Assembly (NCBI GenBank): GCA_902795715.1
Contig: CADBME010000031.1
Coordinates: forward strand, 1-10,762
Source: an uncultured Lachnospiraceae bacterium
GTDB taxonomy: Bacteria; Bacillota_A; Clostridia; Lachnospirales; Lachnospiraceae
DNA: 10,762 nt
Direction of reading: 5' to 3'
Each line of letters starts with the position of its first letter. Position 1 is the first letter of the stretch. The position numbers and the translations under genes are program-made. Under the pieces are notes generated by a model. That model was not told where the DNA came from, made no database searches, and worked only from the letters and a program-made list of their open reading frames with translations. Below, piece after piece: positions 1 to 6,995 of the stretch.

Positions 1-885
1 ATGAAGAATGTGGCTCCGGAAGACCGTCCCCGGGTAGGGCAGATGGTGAACGAGGCCAGAACGGCTATTGAAGAAGAGATGGATTCCAGGGTCAAAGTCA
101 TCCAGAGGAAGATTCGCGCAGAGAAAATGAATAAAGAGGTGATCGACGTTACCCTTCCCGGCAGGAAGACCATCATAGGACACCGCCATCCTAATCAGAT
201 TGCCCTTGACGATATTGAACGCGTATTTATCGGAATGGGCTACGAGGTGGTGGAAGGTCCTGAAATCGAATATGATAGATATAATTTTGAATTGCTTAAT
301 ATCCCTGAGAACCACCCCGCAAAGGATGAGCAGGATACATTTTATATCACCAAGGATATTCTCCTCCGGACCCAGACTTCTCCCGTTCAGGCCAGAATCA
401 TGGAAACCGGCAGAATGCCCATCCGTGTGATCGCGCCCGGAAGAGTTTTCCGGTCCGATGAAGTGGATGCAACCCATTCTCCTTCTTTCCACCAGGTGGA
501 AGGTCTTGTGGTGGACAAGGGAATCACCTTTGCTGATCTGAAAGGAACCCTCCAGCAGTGGGCCGAAGAATTCTTCGGACCTGAGACTAAGGTCAAGTTC
601 CGCCCCCATCATTTCCCCTTTACCGAACCCAGTGCCGAGGTTGATGTGACATGCTTCAAGTGTGGCGGCAAGGGCTGCAGGATGTGTAAGGGAAGCGGAT
701 GGATCGAGATTTTAGGCTGCGGAATGGTCCACCCCAAGGTTCTTTCCGATTGCGGTATTGATCCGGAGGTCTATTCCGGTTTCGCATTCGGTATCGGTCT
801 GGAACGTATTACCCTTTTGAAATACGAGATCGATGACATGAGATTGCTGTATGAGAATGATATGAGATTCCTGAAACAGTTCTAA
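1..885 (+). CDS. pheS: Phenylalanine--tRNA ligase alpha subunit, 5'-truncated by the window edge
   Basis: Catalytic subunit of the cytoplasmic (alpha-beta)2 enzyme that charges tRNA-Phe with phenylalanine using ATP. The visible 294 residues begin in the N-terminal coiled-coil arm; a full protein of this family is about 340 residues, so roughly 45 residues lie before the window and the ATG at position 1 is taken as an internal Met. Class II motif 2 is seen around residues 148-168 ([20 protein letters not shown]) and motif 3 at 260-270 ([11 protein letters not shown]). Residues 218-229 hold four cysteines as CxxC-x4-CxxC, a knuckle known from Firmicutes PheS proteins. The protein ends in the usual way (MRFLKQF). 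pheT follows after 28 nt, the standard pheST arrangement. Any upstream regulator such as a T-box would be outside the window. Confidence 0.97.
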   Translation: MKNVAPEDRPRVGQMVNEARTAIEEEMDSRVKVIQRKIRAEKMNKEVIDVTLPGRKTIIGHRHPNQIALDDIERVFIGMGYEVVEGPEIEYDRYNFELLNIPENHPAKDEQDTFYITKDILLRTQTSPVQARIMETGRMPIRVIAPGRVFRSDEVDATHSPSFHQVEGLVVDKGITFADLKGTLQQWAEEFFGPETKVKFRPHHFPFTEPSAEVDVTCFKCGGKGCRMCKGSGWIEILGCGMVHPKVLSDCGIDPEVYSGFAFGIGLERITLLKYEIDDMRLLYENDMRFLKQF

Positions 886-913
886 AATAATTATATAAAA
901 CAAGGAGATTAAT

Positions 914-3346
914 ATGAATACACCTATTTCATGGATAAAGGCTTATGTGCCGGACCTGGACTGCAGTGTTCAGGAATATGTGGATCGAATGACTCTTTCC
1001 GGTTCCCATGTGGAAAATGCGGTATATCTGGATAAGAATCTGGAGAAGATTGTCGTTGGTCAGGTAAAAAAGATTGAGAGACATCCCGATGCAGACAAGC
1101 TGATCATCTGCCAGGTGGATGTAGGAGATGAGATTGTTCAGATCGTAACCGGCGCTCCGAATGTGACAGAAGGAATTCTGGTTCCTGTAGTTCTCGATGG
1201 AGGAAACGTGGCAGGCGGCCACGATGGAAGCCCCAACCCGGAAAACGGAATCAGGATCAAAAAAGGAAAACTCCGCGGTGTCATGAGCTATGGCATGATG
1301 TGCTCCATCGAGGAGCTGGGAAGCAGCCGTGAATTCTACCCGGAAGCTCCGGAAAACGGAATCTACATTTTTGATCCCCAAAAAGGAGTGAAACCCGGTG
1401 ATGATGCTGTGGAAGCTCTGGGCCTTAGGGATGCCGTTGTGGAGTTCGAGATTACCAGCAACCGTGTGGACTGCTTCAGTATGATCGGCATGGCCAGAGA
1501 AGCAGCTGCTACATTTGATAAGCCTTTCCATCCCCCCGTGGTTACAGAAACCGGTAAGACAGGGGATGTCAACGATTATATTTCAGTGGAGATTGAGGAT
1601 GAGGATCTCTGCCGGCGTTTTGTCGGACGTGTTGTTAAAAATATACGGCTGGCTCCCTCGCCGGATTGGATGCAGAGAAGACTGGCCGCTATGGGAATCC
1701 GTCCCATCAATAATCTCGTGGATATCACCAACTATGTGATGGAAGAATACGGCCAGCCCATGCATGCCTATGATCTGGATAAGATCCGCGGACACAAGAT
1801 CATTGTCAGGAGGGCTGAAGACGGGGATACTTTTACCACCCTCGATGGCCAGGAAAGACAGCTTGACCACGATGTTCTAATGATCAATGACGGGGAAGGT
1901 CCGGTCGGAATCGCCGGAATCATGGGAGGCGAGAACTCCATGGTCACCGATGAGATTCAGACTCTTCTCTTCGAGGCAGCTAATTTCGACGGAACCAACA
2001 TCCGTCTCTCCTCCAAGAGAATCGGTATGAGAACCGAGGCTTCCGGCAAATTTGAAAAGGGACTTGATCCTGAAAATGCCCTTGCAGCAATCAATCGGGC
2101 CTGCCAGCTGATCGAGGAACTGGATGCCGGTGATGTGGTTGCCGGTACGGTAGATGTATATCCGGGACCGGTGGAAGAAGTATCGCTTCCCTTTGAACCG
2201 GACAAATACAACAAACTTCTGGGAACGGATGTAGATCCGGAAACCATGAAAGATTATTTCAAACGTCTTGAGATTGCATATGACCCGGAGACCAACCTCC
2301 TTCATATCCCCAGCTTCCGTCAGGATCTTGTATGCGGAGCGGATATCGCCGAGGAAGTTGCCCGTTTCTACGGTTATGATAATATTCCCACAACCCTTCC
2401 CAGGGGTGAGGCCACTGCCGGCAAGAAATCCTTTGCCGCAAGAGTGGAGGATACCCTGAGGGATGTGGCTGAGCAGAACGGTTTCAGCGGGGGTATGTGC
2501 TATTCCTTCGAGAGCCCCAAGGTTTTCGATAAGCTTCTGATTGCCCCTGATGATGAGATTCGCAATGCCATCGTTATTTCCAATCCCCTCGGAGAGGATT
2601 ACAGTATCATGAGAACCTTGGAGCTGGATGGAATTCTCACCTCCCTTGCTTCCAATTTCAACCACAGGAACAAGGATGTCCGCCTCTATGAGATGGGTAA
2701 TGTTTATATTCCCAAAGCTCTTCCTCTGACGGAGCTGCCGGATGAGAGAAAACGTCTGGTACTGGGCATGTATGGTGATTGTGACTTCTTCCTCATGAAA
2801 GGAGTCCTGGAAGAAATGTTCCAGAAGCTGGGTCTCCAGGATACGGTAGAGTTTGAGCCCGCCCATGAAAAACCCTTCCTTCATCCGGGAAGACAGGCTC
2901 TGATTAATGTGGGAGATAAATACGCCGGTTTCATCGGACAGATCCACCCGGAAGTTTGTGACAACTATGATATGAAGAAATGTGAGCCCTATGTTGCAGC
3001 TCTGGATCTTCCTGTCATTATTGAAAAAGCGACCTTCGACCGTAAATACCAGGGCATTGCCAGATTCCCCGCTGTAAACAGGGACCTGAGCCTGGTCATG
3101 AGTAAGGGTGTCTTTGTGGGACAGGTAGAAAAGATCATGAAAGCAAAAGGAGGCAAACTCCTTGAGAGTATACAGCTCTTTGATGTATATGAAGGTGCCC
3201 AGGTAGGCCGGGGGAAGAAATCCGTAGCCTTCAGCCTGGTATTCCGGTCTCCGGAAAAGAGTCTGGAAGCTGCCGAGGTCAACAAGATTGTGGATCGGAT
3301 TCTCAAGGAACTGGAGAAATACGATATAACCTTGAGGGATGTATAG
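914..3346 (+). CDS. pheT: Phenylalanine--tRNA ligase beta subunit
   Basis: Partner of PheS; it binds tRNA-Phe and edits mischarged Tyr-tRNA-Phe. The 810-residue length is normal. Visible domains in order: an N-terminal OB-fold tRNA-binding domain at about 40-155 (VVGQVKKIERHPDADKL, then RGVMSYGMMCS); the B3/B4 editing region at about 215-385 (NNLVDITNYVMEEYGQPMHA, GIAGIMGGENS, EASGKFEKGLDP); the B5 domain at about 425-495 (PSFRQDLVCGADIAEEVAR); a catalytic-like core at about 500-705; and a C-terminal FDX-ACB anticodon-binding domain at about 715-808 (RFPAVNRDLSLVM). The start ATG is preceded by AAGGAG at a good distance. It is in one operon with pheS and probably queA, which begins 39 nt after its stop. 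A long open frame on the opposite strand within this gene is judged to be a coding shadow. Confidence 0.98.
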   Translation: MNTPISWIKAYVPDLDCSVQEYVDRMTLSGSHVENAVYLDKNLEKIVVGQVKKIERHPDADKLIICQVDVGDEIVQIVTGAPNVTEGILVPVVLDGGNVAGGHDGSPNPENGIRIKKGKLRGVMSYGMMCSIEELGSSREFYPEAPENGIYIFDPQKGVKPGDDAVEALGLRDAVVEFEITSNRVDCFSMIGMAREAAATFDKPFHPPVVTETGKTGDVNDYISVEIEDEDLCRRFVGRVVKNIRLAPSPDWMQRRLAAMGIRPINNLVDITNYVMEEYGQPMHAYDLDKIRGHKIIVRRAEDGDTFTTLDGQERQLDHDVLMINDGEGPVGIAGIMGGENSMVTDEIQTLLFEAANFDGTNIRLSSKRIGMRTEASGKFEKGLDPENALAAINRACQLIEELDAGDVVAGTVDVYPGPVEEVSLPFEPDKYNKLLGTDVDPETMKDYFKRLEIAYDPETNLLHIPSFRQDLVCGADIAEEVARFYGYDNIPTTLPRGEATAGKKSFAARVEDTLRDVAEQNGFSGGMCYSFESPKVFDKLLIAPDDEIRNAIVISNPLGEDYSIMRTLELDGILTSLASNFNHRNKDVRLYEMGNVYIPKALPLTELPDERKRLVLGMYGDCDFFLMKGVLEEMFQKLGLQDTVEFEPAHEKPFLHPGRQALINVGDKYAGFIGQIHPEVCDNYDMKKCEPYVAALDLPVIIEKATFDRKYQGIARFPAVNRDLSLVMSKGVFVGQVEKIMKAKGGKLLESIQLFDVYEGAQVGRGKKSVAFSLVFRSPEKSLEAAEVNKIVDRILKELEKYDITLRDV

Positions 3347-3385
3347 GATAAGGATGAGAATTCACGAAGAAAAAAGGAGGTCTTT

Positions 3386-4435
3386 ATGGACAAGGATGTA
3401 AGGCCGGGTTTAAAAACCAGTGATTACAAATATGAGCTTCCAAAAGAATTGATCGCCCAGGATCCCCTGGCCGATCGATCCTCCTCCCGACTTATGGTCC
3501 TGGACCGGGAAAGCGGCCGGATAAGCCATAAGATCTTTCGTGATATTATCTCCTATCTGAATCCCGGAGATTGCCTGGTCATCAATGATACCAAGGTCAT
3601 ACCCGCACGACTAATCGGAGCCCGGGAGGGAAGTGGGGGTAAGGTTGAGATTTTTCTTCTCAAGCGAAAGGAAAATGATCTGTGGGAAACCCTGGTCCGT
3701 CCCGGAAAAAAGCTCCGGGAAGGGGCCCGGGTCGTCTTTGGAGACGGAGACCTGCAAGCTGAGATAAAGGAAGTTCTGCCTGACGGAAACCGTCACGTGC
3801 AGTTCTATTATGAGGGTATTTTTGAGGAGGTGCTGGACCGGCTGGGTCAGATGCCCCTCCCGCCCTATATCACCCATAAACTGGAAGACAAAAACCGTTA
3901 TCAGACGGTTTACGCAACTTATGAAGGTTCGGCGGCCGCTCCCACCGCAGGCCTTCATTTTACAAAAGAACTTCTGAAAGAGATTGAGAAGAAGGGAGTC
4001 CGGGTCGCCAGGGTAACCCTGCACGTGGGTCTGGGAACCTTCCGTCCGGTCAAGGTGGAAAATGTAACAGACCACCGGATGCACTCAGAATACTACCATG
4101 TGTCCCGGGAAGCGGCCTCCATCATCAACCGGACAAAGGAGGAAGGCGGGCGGATTATCTCCGTGGGGACGACCAGCACAAGAACTCTGGAATCCGTAGC
4201 TGATGAGGATGGCAGGATCCATCCCGGAAGCGGTGATACCGATATCTTTATCTATCCCGGATACAGATTCAAGTGTATCGATGCGTTGATTACCAACTTT
4301 CATTTACCCGAATCGACACTTCTCATGCTGGTATCTGCCCTGGCCGGTAGAGAACATATCCTGGCAGCCTATGAAGAGGCTGTAAAAGAGAGATATCGGT
4401 TCTTTTCCTTTGGAGACGCCATGCTGATCAGATGA
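3386..4435 (+). CDS. queA: S-adenosylmethionine:tRNA ribosyltransferase-isomerase (QueA)
   Basis: Transfers and isomerises the ribosyl moiety of S-adenosylmethionine onto 7-aminomethyl-7-deazaguanine at the tRNA wobble position, giving epoxyqueuosine, the penultimate step of queuosine synthesis. The 349-residue length is normal for the family. Hallmark stretches include [16 protein letters not shown] near the N terminus, [12 protein letters not shown] (30-41), [11 protein letters not shown] (66-76), [13 protein letters not shown] (181-193), [10 protein letters not shown] (213-222) and [16 protein letters not shown] (303-318). The start is set by a strong AGGAGG at 3375-3380, 5 nt before the ATG; it gives an N terminus about eight residues longer than many homologs, which typically begin near KTSDY. 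The gene sits 39 nt after pheT with no terminator between, so co-transcription with pheST is likely. No other queuosine gene is visible. Confidence 0.97.
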   Translation: MDKDVRPGLKTSDYKYELPKELIAQDPLADRSSSRLMVLDRESGRISHKIFRDIISYLNPGDCLVINDTKVIPARLIGAREGSGGKVEIFLLKRKENDLWETLVRPGKKLREGARVVFGDGDLQAEIKEVLPDGNRHVQFYYEGIFEEVLDRLGQMPLPPYITHKLEDKNRYQTVYATYEGSAAAPTAGLHFTKELLKEIEKKGVRVARVTLHVGLGTFRPVKVENVTDHRMHSEYYHVSREAASIINRTKEEGGRIISVGTTSTRTLESVADEDGRIHPGSGDTDIFIYPGYRFKCIDALITNFHLPESTLLMLVSALAGREHILAAYEEAVKERYRFFSFGDAMLIR

Positions 4436-4479
4436 CAGGATGCAGGACAAACATTCTGAAGGGACAGACCTCTTTCTTC

Positions 4480-4511
4480 TTTACAAGAGTGCTTTAGCAT
4501 GCTAATATAAT
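4480..4511 (+). promoter_or_regulatory. Candidate sigma-A promoter of the ABC importer genes
   Basis: A perfect TATAAT lies at 4506-4511, with TTTACA (5 of 6 to the -35 consensus) at 4480-4485. The spacer is 20 nt, which is long; the alternative -10 TAATAT at 4503-4508 gives the ideal 17 nt but a poorer match. It sits in the 125-nt gap after queA, the only gap in this half of the window large enough for a new transcription unit. The transcript would carry a leader of about 40 nt and the AGGAG at 4545-4549 ahead of the lipoprotein start. Confidence 0.5.
4494..4505. promoter_or_regulatory. 12-bp perfect palindrome inside the promoter (operator candidate)
   Basis: TTAGCATGCTAA is a perfect 12-bp inverted repeat lying between the proposed -35 and -10 boxes and touching the -10. 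A repressor bound there would block RNA polymerase. Palindrome and position are seen directly; the regulatory role is inference and no regulator gene is present in the window. Confidence 0.4.
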
Positions 4512-4515
4512 ACAG

Positions 4516-4534
4516 TAACACAACGTTAACACAA
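4516..4534. repeat. Direct repeat TAACACAA x2, 11-bp period, in the importer leader
   Basis: TAACACAA occurs at 4516-4523 and again at 4527-4534, start to start 11 bp, about one helical turn. The two copies flank CGT just downstream of the -10 box. It could be a second protein-binding site, but an 8-bp AT-rich repeat may be chance. Confidence 0.3.
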
Positions 4535-4560
4535 AAAACGATTAAGGAGAGATAAAAACT

Positions 4561-5439
4561 ATGAAAAGACTATTTGCAATGATGCTCACCCTGGCTCTGG
4601 CAGCTTCTATGCTGGCCGGATGTGGCGGTTCCGGAGCAGCTTCCTCCGATGGAGAGGGTAATACAGAGGCAAAAGAAGAATACGTTTATTTGGACGAGAT
4701 TCTGGGAACCGAACAGTATGGAATCGGTTTCCGTCAGGAAGATACAGAACTCTGCCAACTGGTCAATGCCGGCCTGGATGCTCTGGCTGCCGACGGAACC
4801 TTTGACGAGATCGGTAAGAAGTATCCTGAGATTTATGATTATCTGACCTTAAACAAAGAGGCCTCTGCTGAAGGATCCACTGCTGCTGAGCCTGTAAAAG
4901 CAGAAGGGAAGTATGGAAAAGGCTTTGTATTCAAACACGGATTTGACAAAGATTATCCGCCCTACTCCTACATCGGAGATGATGGCAAGACCACCGGCTT
5001 TGACATAGAGATGGCACAGGCTGTCTGTGATTATTACGGCTGGAAATACGAAGCCGTTCCTTTCAACTGGGATGCCAAGGATGCTGAGCTTAAAGCAGGA
5101 AGCTGCGATTGTATCTGGTCCGGATTTACCATGAACGGCAGAGAAAATGATTATCTCTGGAGCAAGCCCTATTCTGACAACAAACAGATGATCATGGTAA
5201 ATAAAAACTCCGGAATCAAGTCCCTGAGCGATCTTGCCGGAAAGATCGTTGGCGTTCAGACTTCCACATCCGCCTATGACATGTTAAACGATGGCGAGCA
5301 GAAAGAGCTTAAAGATACTTTTGCTTCCCTTGAAGTTTATGAGAGCTACACCATCGCTTTCAATGAGCTGAAAGCCGGAGCTATTGATGCAATCGCCATT
5401 GATGTCACCAGCGGAAATCACCTTATGGGTATTGAGTAA
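4561..5439 (+). CDS. Amino acid ABC transporter substrate-binding lipoprotein, apparently circularly permuted
   Basis: Extracytoplasmic receptor of the importer encoded just downstream (SBP_bac_3 type). Residues 1-21 are a lipoprotein signal peptide ending in the lipobox LAGC, with Cys21 as lipid anchor. The mature order is unusual. Residues 41-98 (YVYLDEILGTEQYGIGFRQ onward, through DALAADGTFDEIGKKYPE) match what is normally the C-terminal end of this family. An 18-residue Ala/Glu/Gly linker (101-118) follows. Residues 119-292 then match the normal N-terminal and middle part: DYPPYSYIGDDGKTTGFDIE, DAKDAELKAGSCDCIWSGF, SKPYSDNKQMIMV and LKAGAIDAIAIDVTSGNHLM. The protein stops three residues later, just where the moved segment would be expected. 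No remnant of a second C terminus is readable downstream. Every part of the two-lobed fold is present once, so it may well be functional. AGGAG at 4545-4549 supports the start. The substrate cannot be read from the sequence. Confidence 0.9.
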   Translation: MKRLFAMMLTLALAASMLAGCGGSGAASSDGEGNTEAKEEYVYLDEILGTEQYGIGFRQEDTELCQLVNAGLDALAADGTFDEIGKKYPEIYDYLTLNKEASAEGSTAAEPVKAEGKYGKGFVFKHGFDKDYPPYSYIGDDGKTTGFDIEMAQAVCDYYGWKYEAVPFNWDAKDAELKAGSCDCIWSGFTMNGRENDYLWSKPYSDNKQMIMVNKNSGIKSLSDLAGKIVGVQTSTSAYDMLNDGEQKELKDTFASLEVYESYTIAFNELKAGAIDAIAIDVTSGNHLMGIE

Positions 5440-5455
5440 CTTTACATAAGGACGC

Positions 5456-5478
5456 TTCTGATTGAACTTTTATCAGAA
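5456..5478 (+). other. Small inverted repeat after the lipoprotein gene
   Basis: TTCTGAT at 5456-5462 pairs with ATCAGAA at 5472-5478 around a 9-nt loop. There is no T tract after it. It could protect the 3' end of the lipoprotein mRNA together with the stronger hairpin 20 nt downstream, or be incidental. Confidence 0.3.
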
Positions 5479-5498
5479 ACCGGATATATGCGTGATAC

Positions 5499-5535
5499 TA
5501 CCGCCGGGACTTATGGATCCGGCGGTATGTTTTTT
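5499..5535 (+). terminator. Intra-operon terminator or attenuator between lipoprotein and permease
   Basis: TACCGCCGG (5499-5507) and CCGGCGGTA (5519-5527) form a perfect 9-bp GC-rich stem with an 11-nt loop, followed by TGTTTTTT (5528-5535). This has the form of an intrinsic terminator. Because the permease and ATPase follow at once in the same direction and no strong promoter is evident in between, partial read-through is likely. That would make more binding protein than membrane components, a common arrangement in such importers (inference). Confidence 0.8.
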
Positions 5536-5554
5536 AGAAAGTTGAGGGATTACA

Positions 5555-6223
5555 ATGCTTCTTAGCACTGCAAAAATGTCTTTGCAGGTCATGATCACTA
5601 CCATGTCGAGCGGTATGGTTAAGACCTGCCTGATTTTTATTCTGACTCTTGTCGGGTCCTTGCCGCTCGGTATGATTGTTGCAATGTTAGGCAAATCAAA
5701 AATATTGCCCGTAAAGTGGCTGATCGACGTATATCTTGCCGTTATTCGGGGAACTCCCCTTATGCTCCAGCTCCTGGTCTGGCATTTCGGCCCATACTAC
5801 CTGCATCTGACTCCATCGATTCGGGGATGGAAGTTCCCGGCAATCATCATCGGTTTTGTCGTTAATTATTCTGCATACTTTGCGGAGATTTACCGGGGTG
5901 GTATCGAATCGATACCCAAGGGCCAGTATGAAGCGGCAGAGGTCCTGGGATACTCCAAAGTACAGACATTTTTTATCATATTACCTCAGGTTATTAAAAG
6001 GGTCATGCCTTCCGTAACCAACGAAGTAATTACACTGGTCAAAGATACCTCTCTGGCATTTACCCTGGCTGAGGCTGAGGTATTTTCTCTGGCTAAACAG
6101 ATTTCGGCTTCTCAGGTTTCATTTACACCTTTCGTTATAGCCGGTGTATTCTATTTCTGTGCCAACTACCTGGTAGCTTTCATCATGAAAATGATCGAGA
6201 AGTCTATGGACTACTATAGATAG
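5555..6223 (+). CDS. Polar amino acid ABC transporter permease
   Basis: Inner-membrane channel subunit of the importer, 222 residues, normal for the His/Glu/Gln/Arg/opine permease family. Hydrophobic membrane segments are visible at about 22-45, 56-78, 94-112, a weaker stretch near 155-172, and 190-212. The family hallmarks are [10 protein letters not shown] at 64-73 and the EAA loop with its flanks at about 114-145 ([20 protein letters not shown], then ILPQ), which contacts the ATPase. GAGGG at 5544-5548 lies 6 nt before the ATG. The gene follows the terminator-like hairpin by 19 nt and is 13 nt from the ATPase gene. Only one permease is seen, so the channel is probably a homodimer. Confidence 0.95.
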   Translation: MLLSTAKMSLQVMITTMSSGMVKTCLIFILTLVGSLPLGMIVAMLGKSKILPVKWLIDVYLAVIRGTPLMLQLLVWHFGPYYLHLTPSIRGWKFPAIIIGFVVNYSAYFAEIYRGGIESIPKGQYEAAEVLGYSKVQTFFIILPQVIKRVMPSVTNEVITLVKDTSLAFTLAEAEVFSLAKQISASQVSFTPFVIAGVFYFCANYLVAFIMKMIEKSMDYYR

Positions 6224-6236
6224 GAGGGGGAAGACC

Positions 6237-6995
6237 ATGATTATTGAGATGAAAAATATCAGAAAGCATTTTGGAGATCTGGAAGTTCTGCATGATATAA
6301 GCTTTGGTGTGGACAGCGGAGAAGTCGTCAGCATTATCGGTCCCTCCGGATCCGGCAAATCCACCCTGCTGCGATGCGCAACCTTCCTGGAAACCATTGA
6401 TTACGGGGAAATCCGATATATGGATGAGGTTGCGGCCTTTACGGACCAGCACGACATAGTAAATTATGCCCACGGCAGCCGGTTGAAACATTTCCGCGGC
6501 TACTGCGGCCTGGTATTTCAGCAATTCAACCTCTTCCCCCACTACACGGTTTTGAGAAATCTGAGCGATGCGGCCATCAAGGTGCAAAAACGCAGCCCGG
6601 ATGAGGTTGAAAACACAGCTATGGAACTTCTGAAAAAGATGGGTATTGAGGATAAGGCCGACTGCTACCCTTATCAGCTGTCAGGCGGTCAGCAGCAGCG
6701 TGTAGCCATAGCCAGAGCCCTGACCATGAAACCCAAGATTCTTTTCTTTGATGAGCCGACTTCCGCCCTGGATCCGGAGCTTACCGGCGAGGTTCTGAAA
6801 GTAATCCGCCAGCTGGCCGAGGAAAAGATGACTATGGTTGTCGTAACCCATGAGATGCCATTTGCAAAGGCTGTCAGCAACCGGGTTCTCTTTATGGACG
6901 GTGGAGTAGTCGTCGAAGAGGGAGATCCTCAGGATGTATTTAACAATCCTCGGGAAGAAAGAACCAAACAGTTCCTGAGGGTGTTTGAAAGATGA
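6237..6995 (+). CDS. Polar amino acid ABC transporter ATP-binding protein
   Basis: Cytoplasmic ATPase that drives the importer; 252 residues, typical of the GlnQ/HisP group. Seen in order: Walker [10 protein letters not shown] (35-43), Q-loop Gln95 in [10 protein letters not shown], signature LSGGQQQR (148-155), Walker B ILFFDEP (168-174) followed by the D-loop SALDP, and the switch His205 in VVTHEM. The C terminus ([12 protein letters not shown]) is typical of amino acid importers. All catalytic residues are intact. A strong AGGAGG at 6222-6227 overlaps the permease stop codon. The stop overlaps the start of the racemase gene by 4 nt (ATGA), implying translational coupling. Confidence 0.97.
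   Translation: MIIEMKNIRKHFGDLEVLHDISFGVDSGEVVSIIGPSGSGKSTLLRCATFLETIDYGEIRYMDEVAAFTDQHDIVNYAHGSRLKHFRGYCGLVFQQFNLFPHYTVLRNLSDAAIKVQKRSPDEVENTAMELLKKMGIEDKADCYPYQLSGGQQQRVAIARALTMKPKILFFDEPTSALDPELTGEVLKVIRQLAEEKMTMVVVTHEMPFAKAVSNRVLFMDGGVVVEEGDPQDVFNNPREERTKQFLRVFER

Noticed and set aside
1..885. Complete pheS starting at position 1
   Set aside because: The N terminus begins inside the coiled-coil arm and the protein is about 45 residues shorter than family members, so the ATG is internal and the gene is cut by the window.
929..1531. Minus-strand open frame of about 200 codons opposite the start of pheT
   Set aside because: Fully antisense to the conserved tRNA-binding domain and matches no known family; treated as a shadow.
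1877..2947. Long open frame (about 356 codons) on the minus strand inside pheT
   Set aside because: It lies wholly opposite an intact, well-conserved pheT, has no recognisable domain, and is the kind of antisense shadow produced by codon bias.
3611..4084. Minus-strand open frame opposite queA
   Set aside because: No family resemblance and fully contained in a conserved gene.
4436..4480. Terminator or half palindromic repeat (GGGACAG) after queA
   Set aside because: GGGACAGACC at 4461-4470 resembles one arm of the repeat family but has no matching second arm, and no GC-rich stem with a T run is present.
5440..5554. Possible frameshifted C-terminal end of the binding lipoprotein downstream of its stop
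   Set aside because: I read this gap in the forward frames and found nothing resembling the expected YxxLDE...EQYG segment. That segment is present at the N terminus instead, which supports permutation over truncation.
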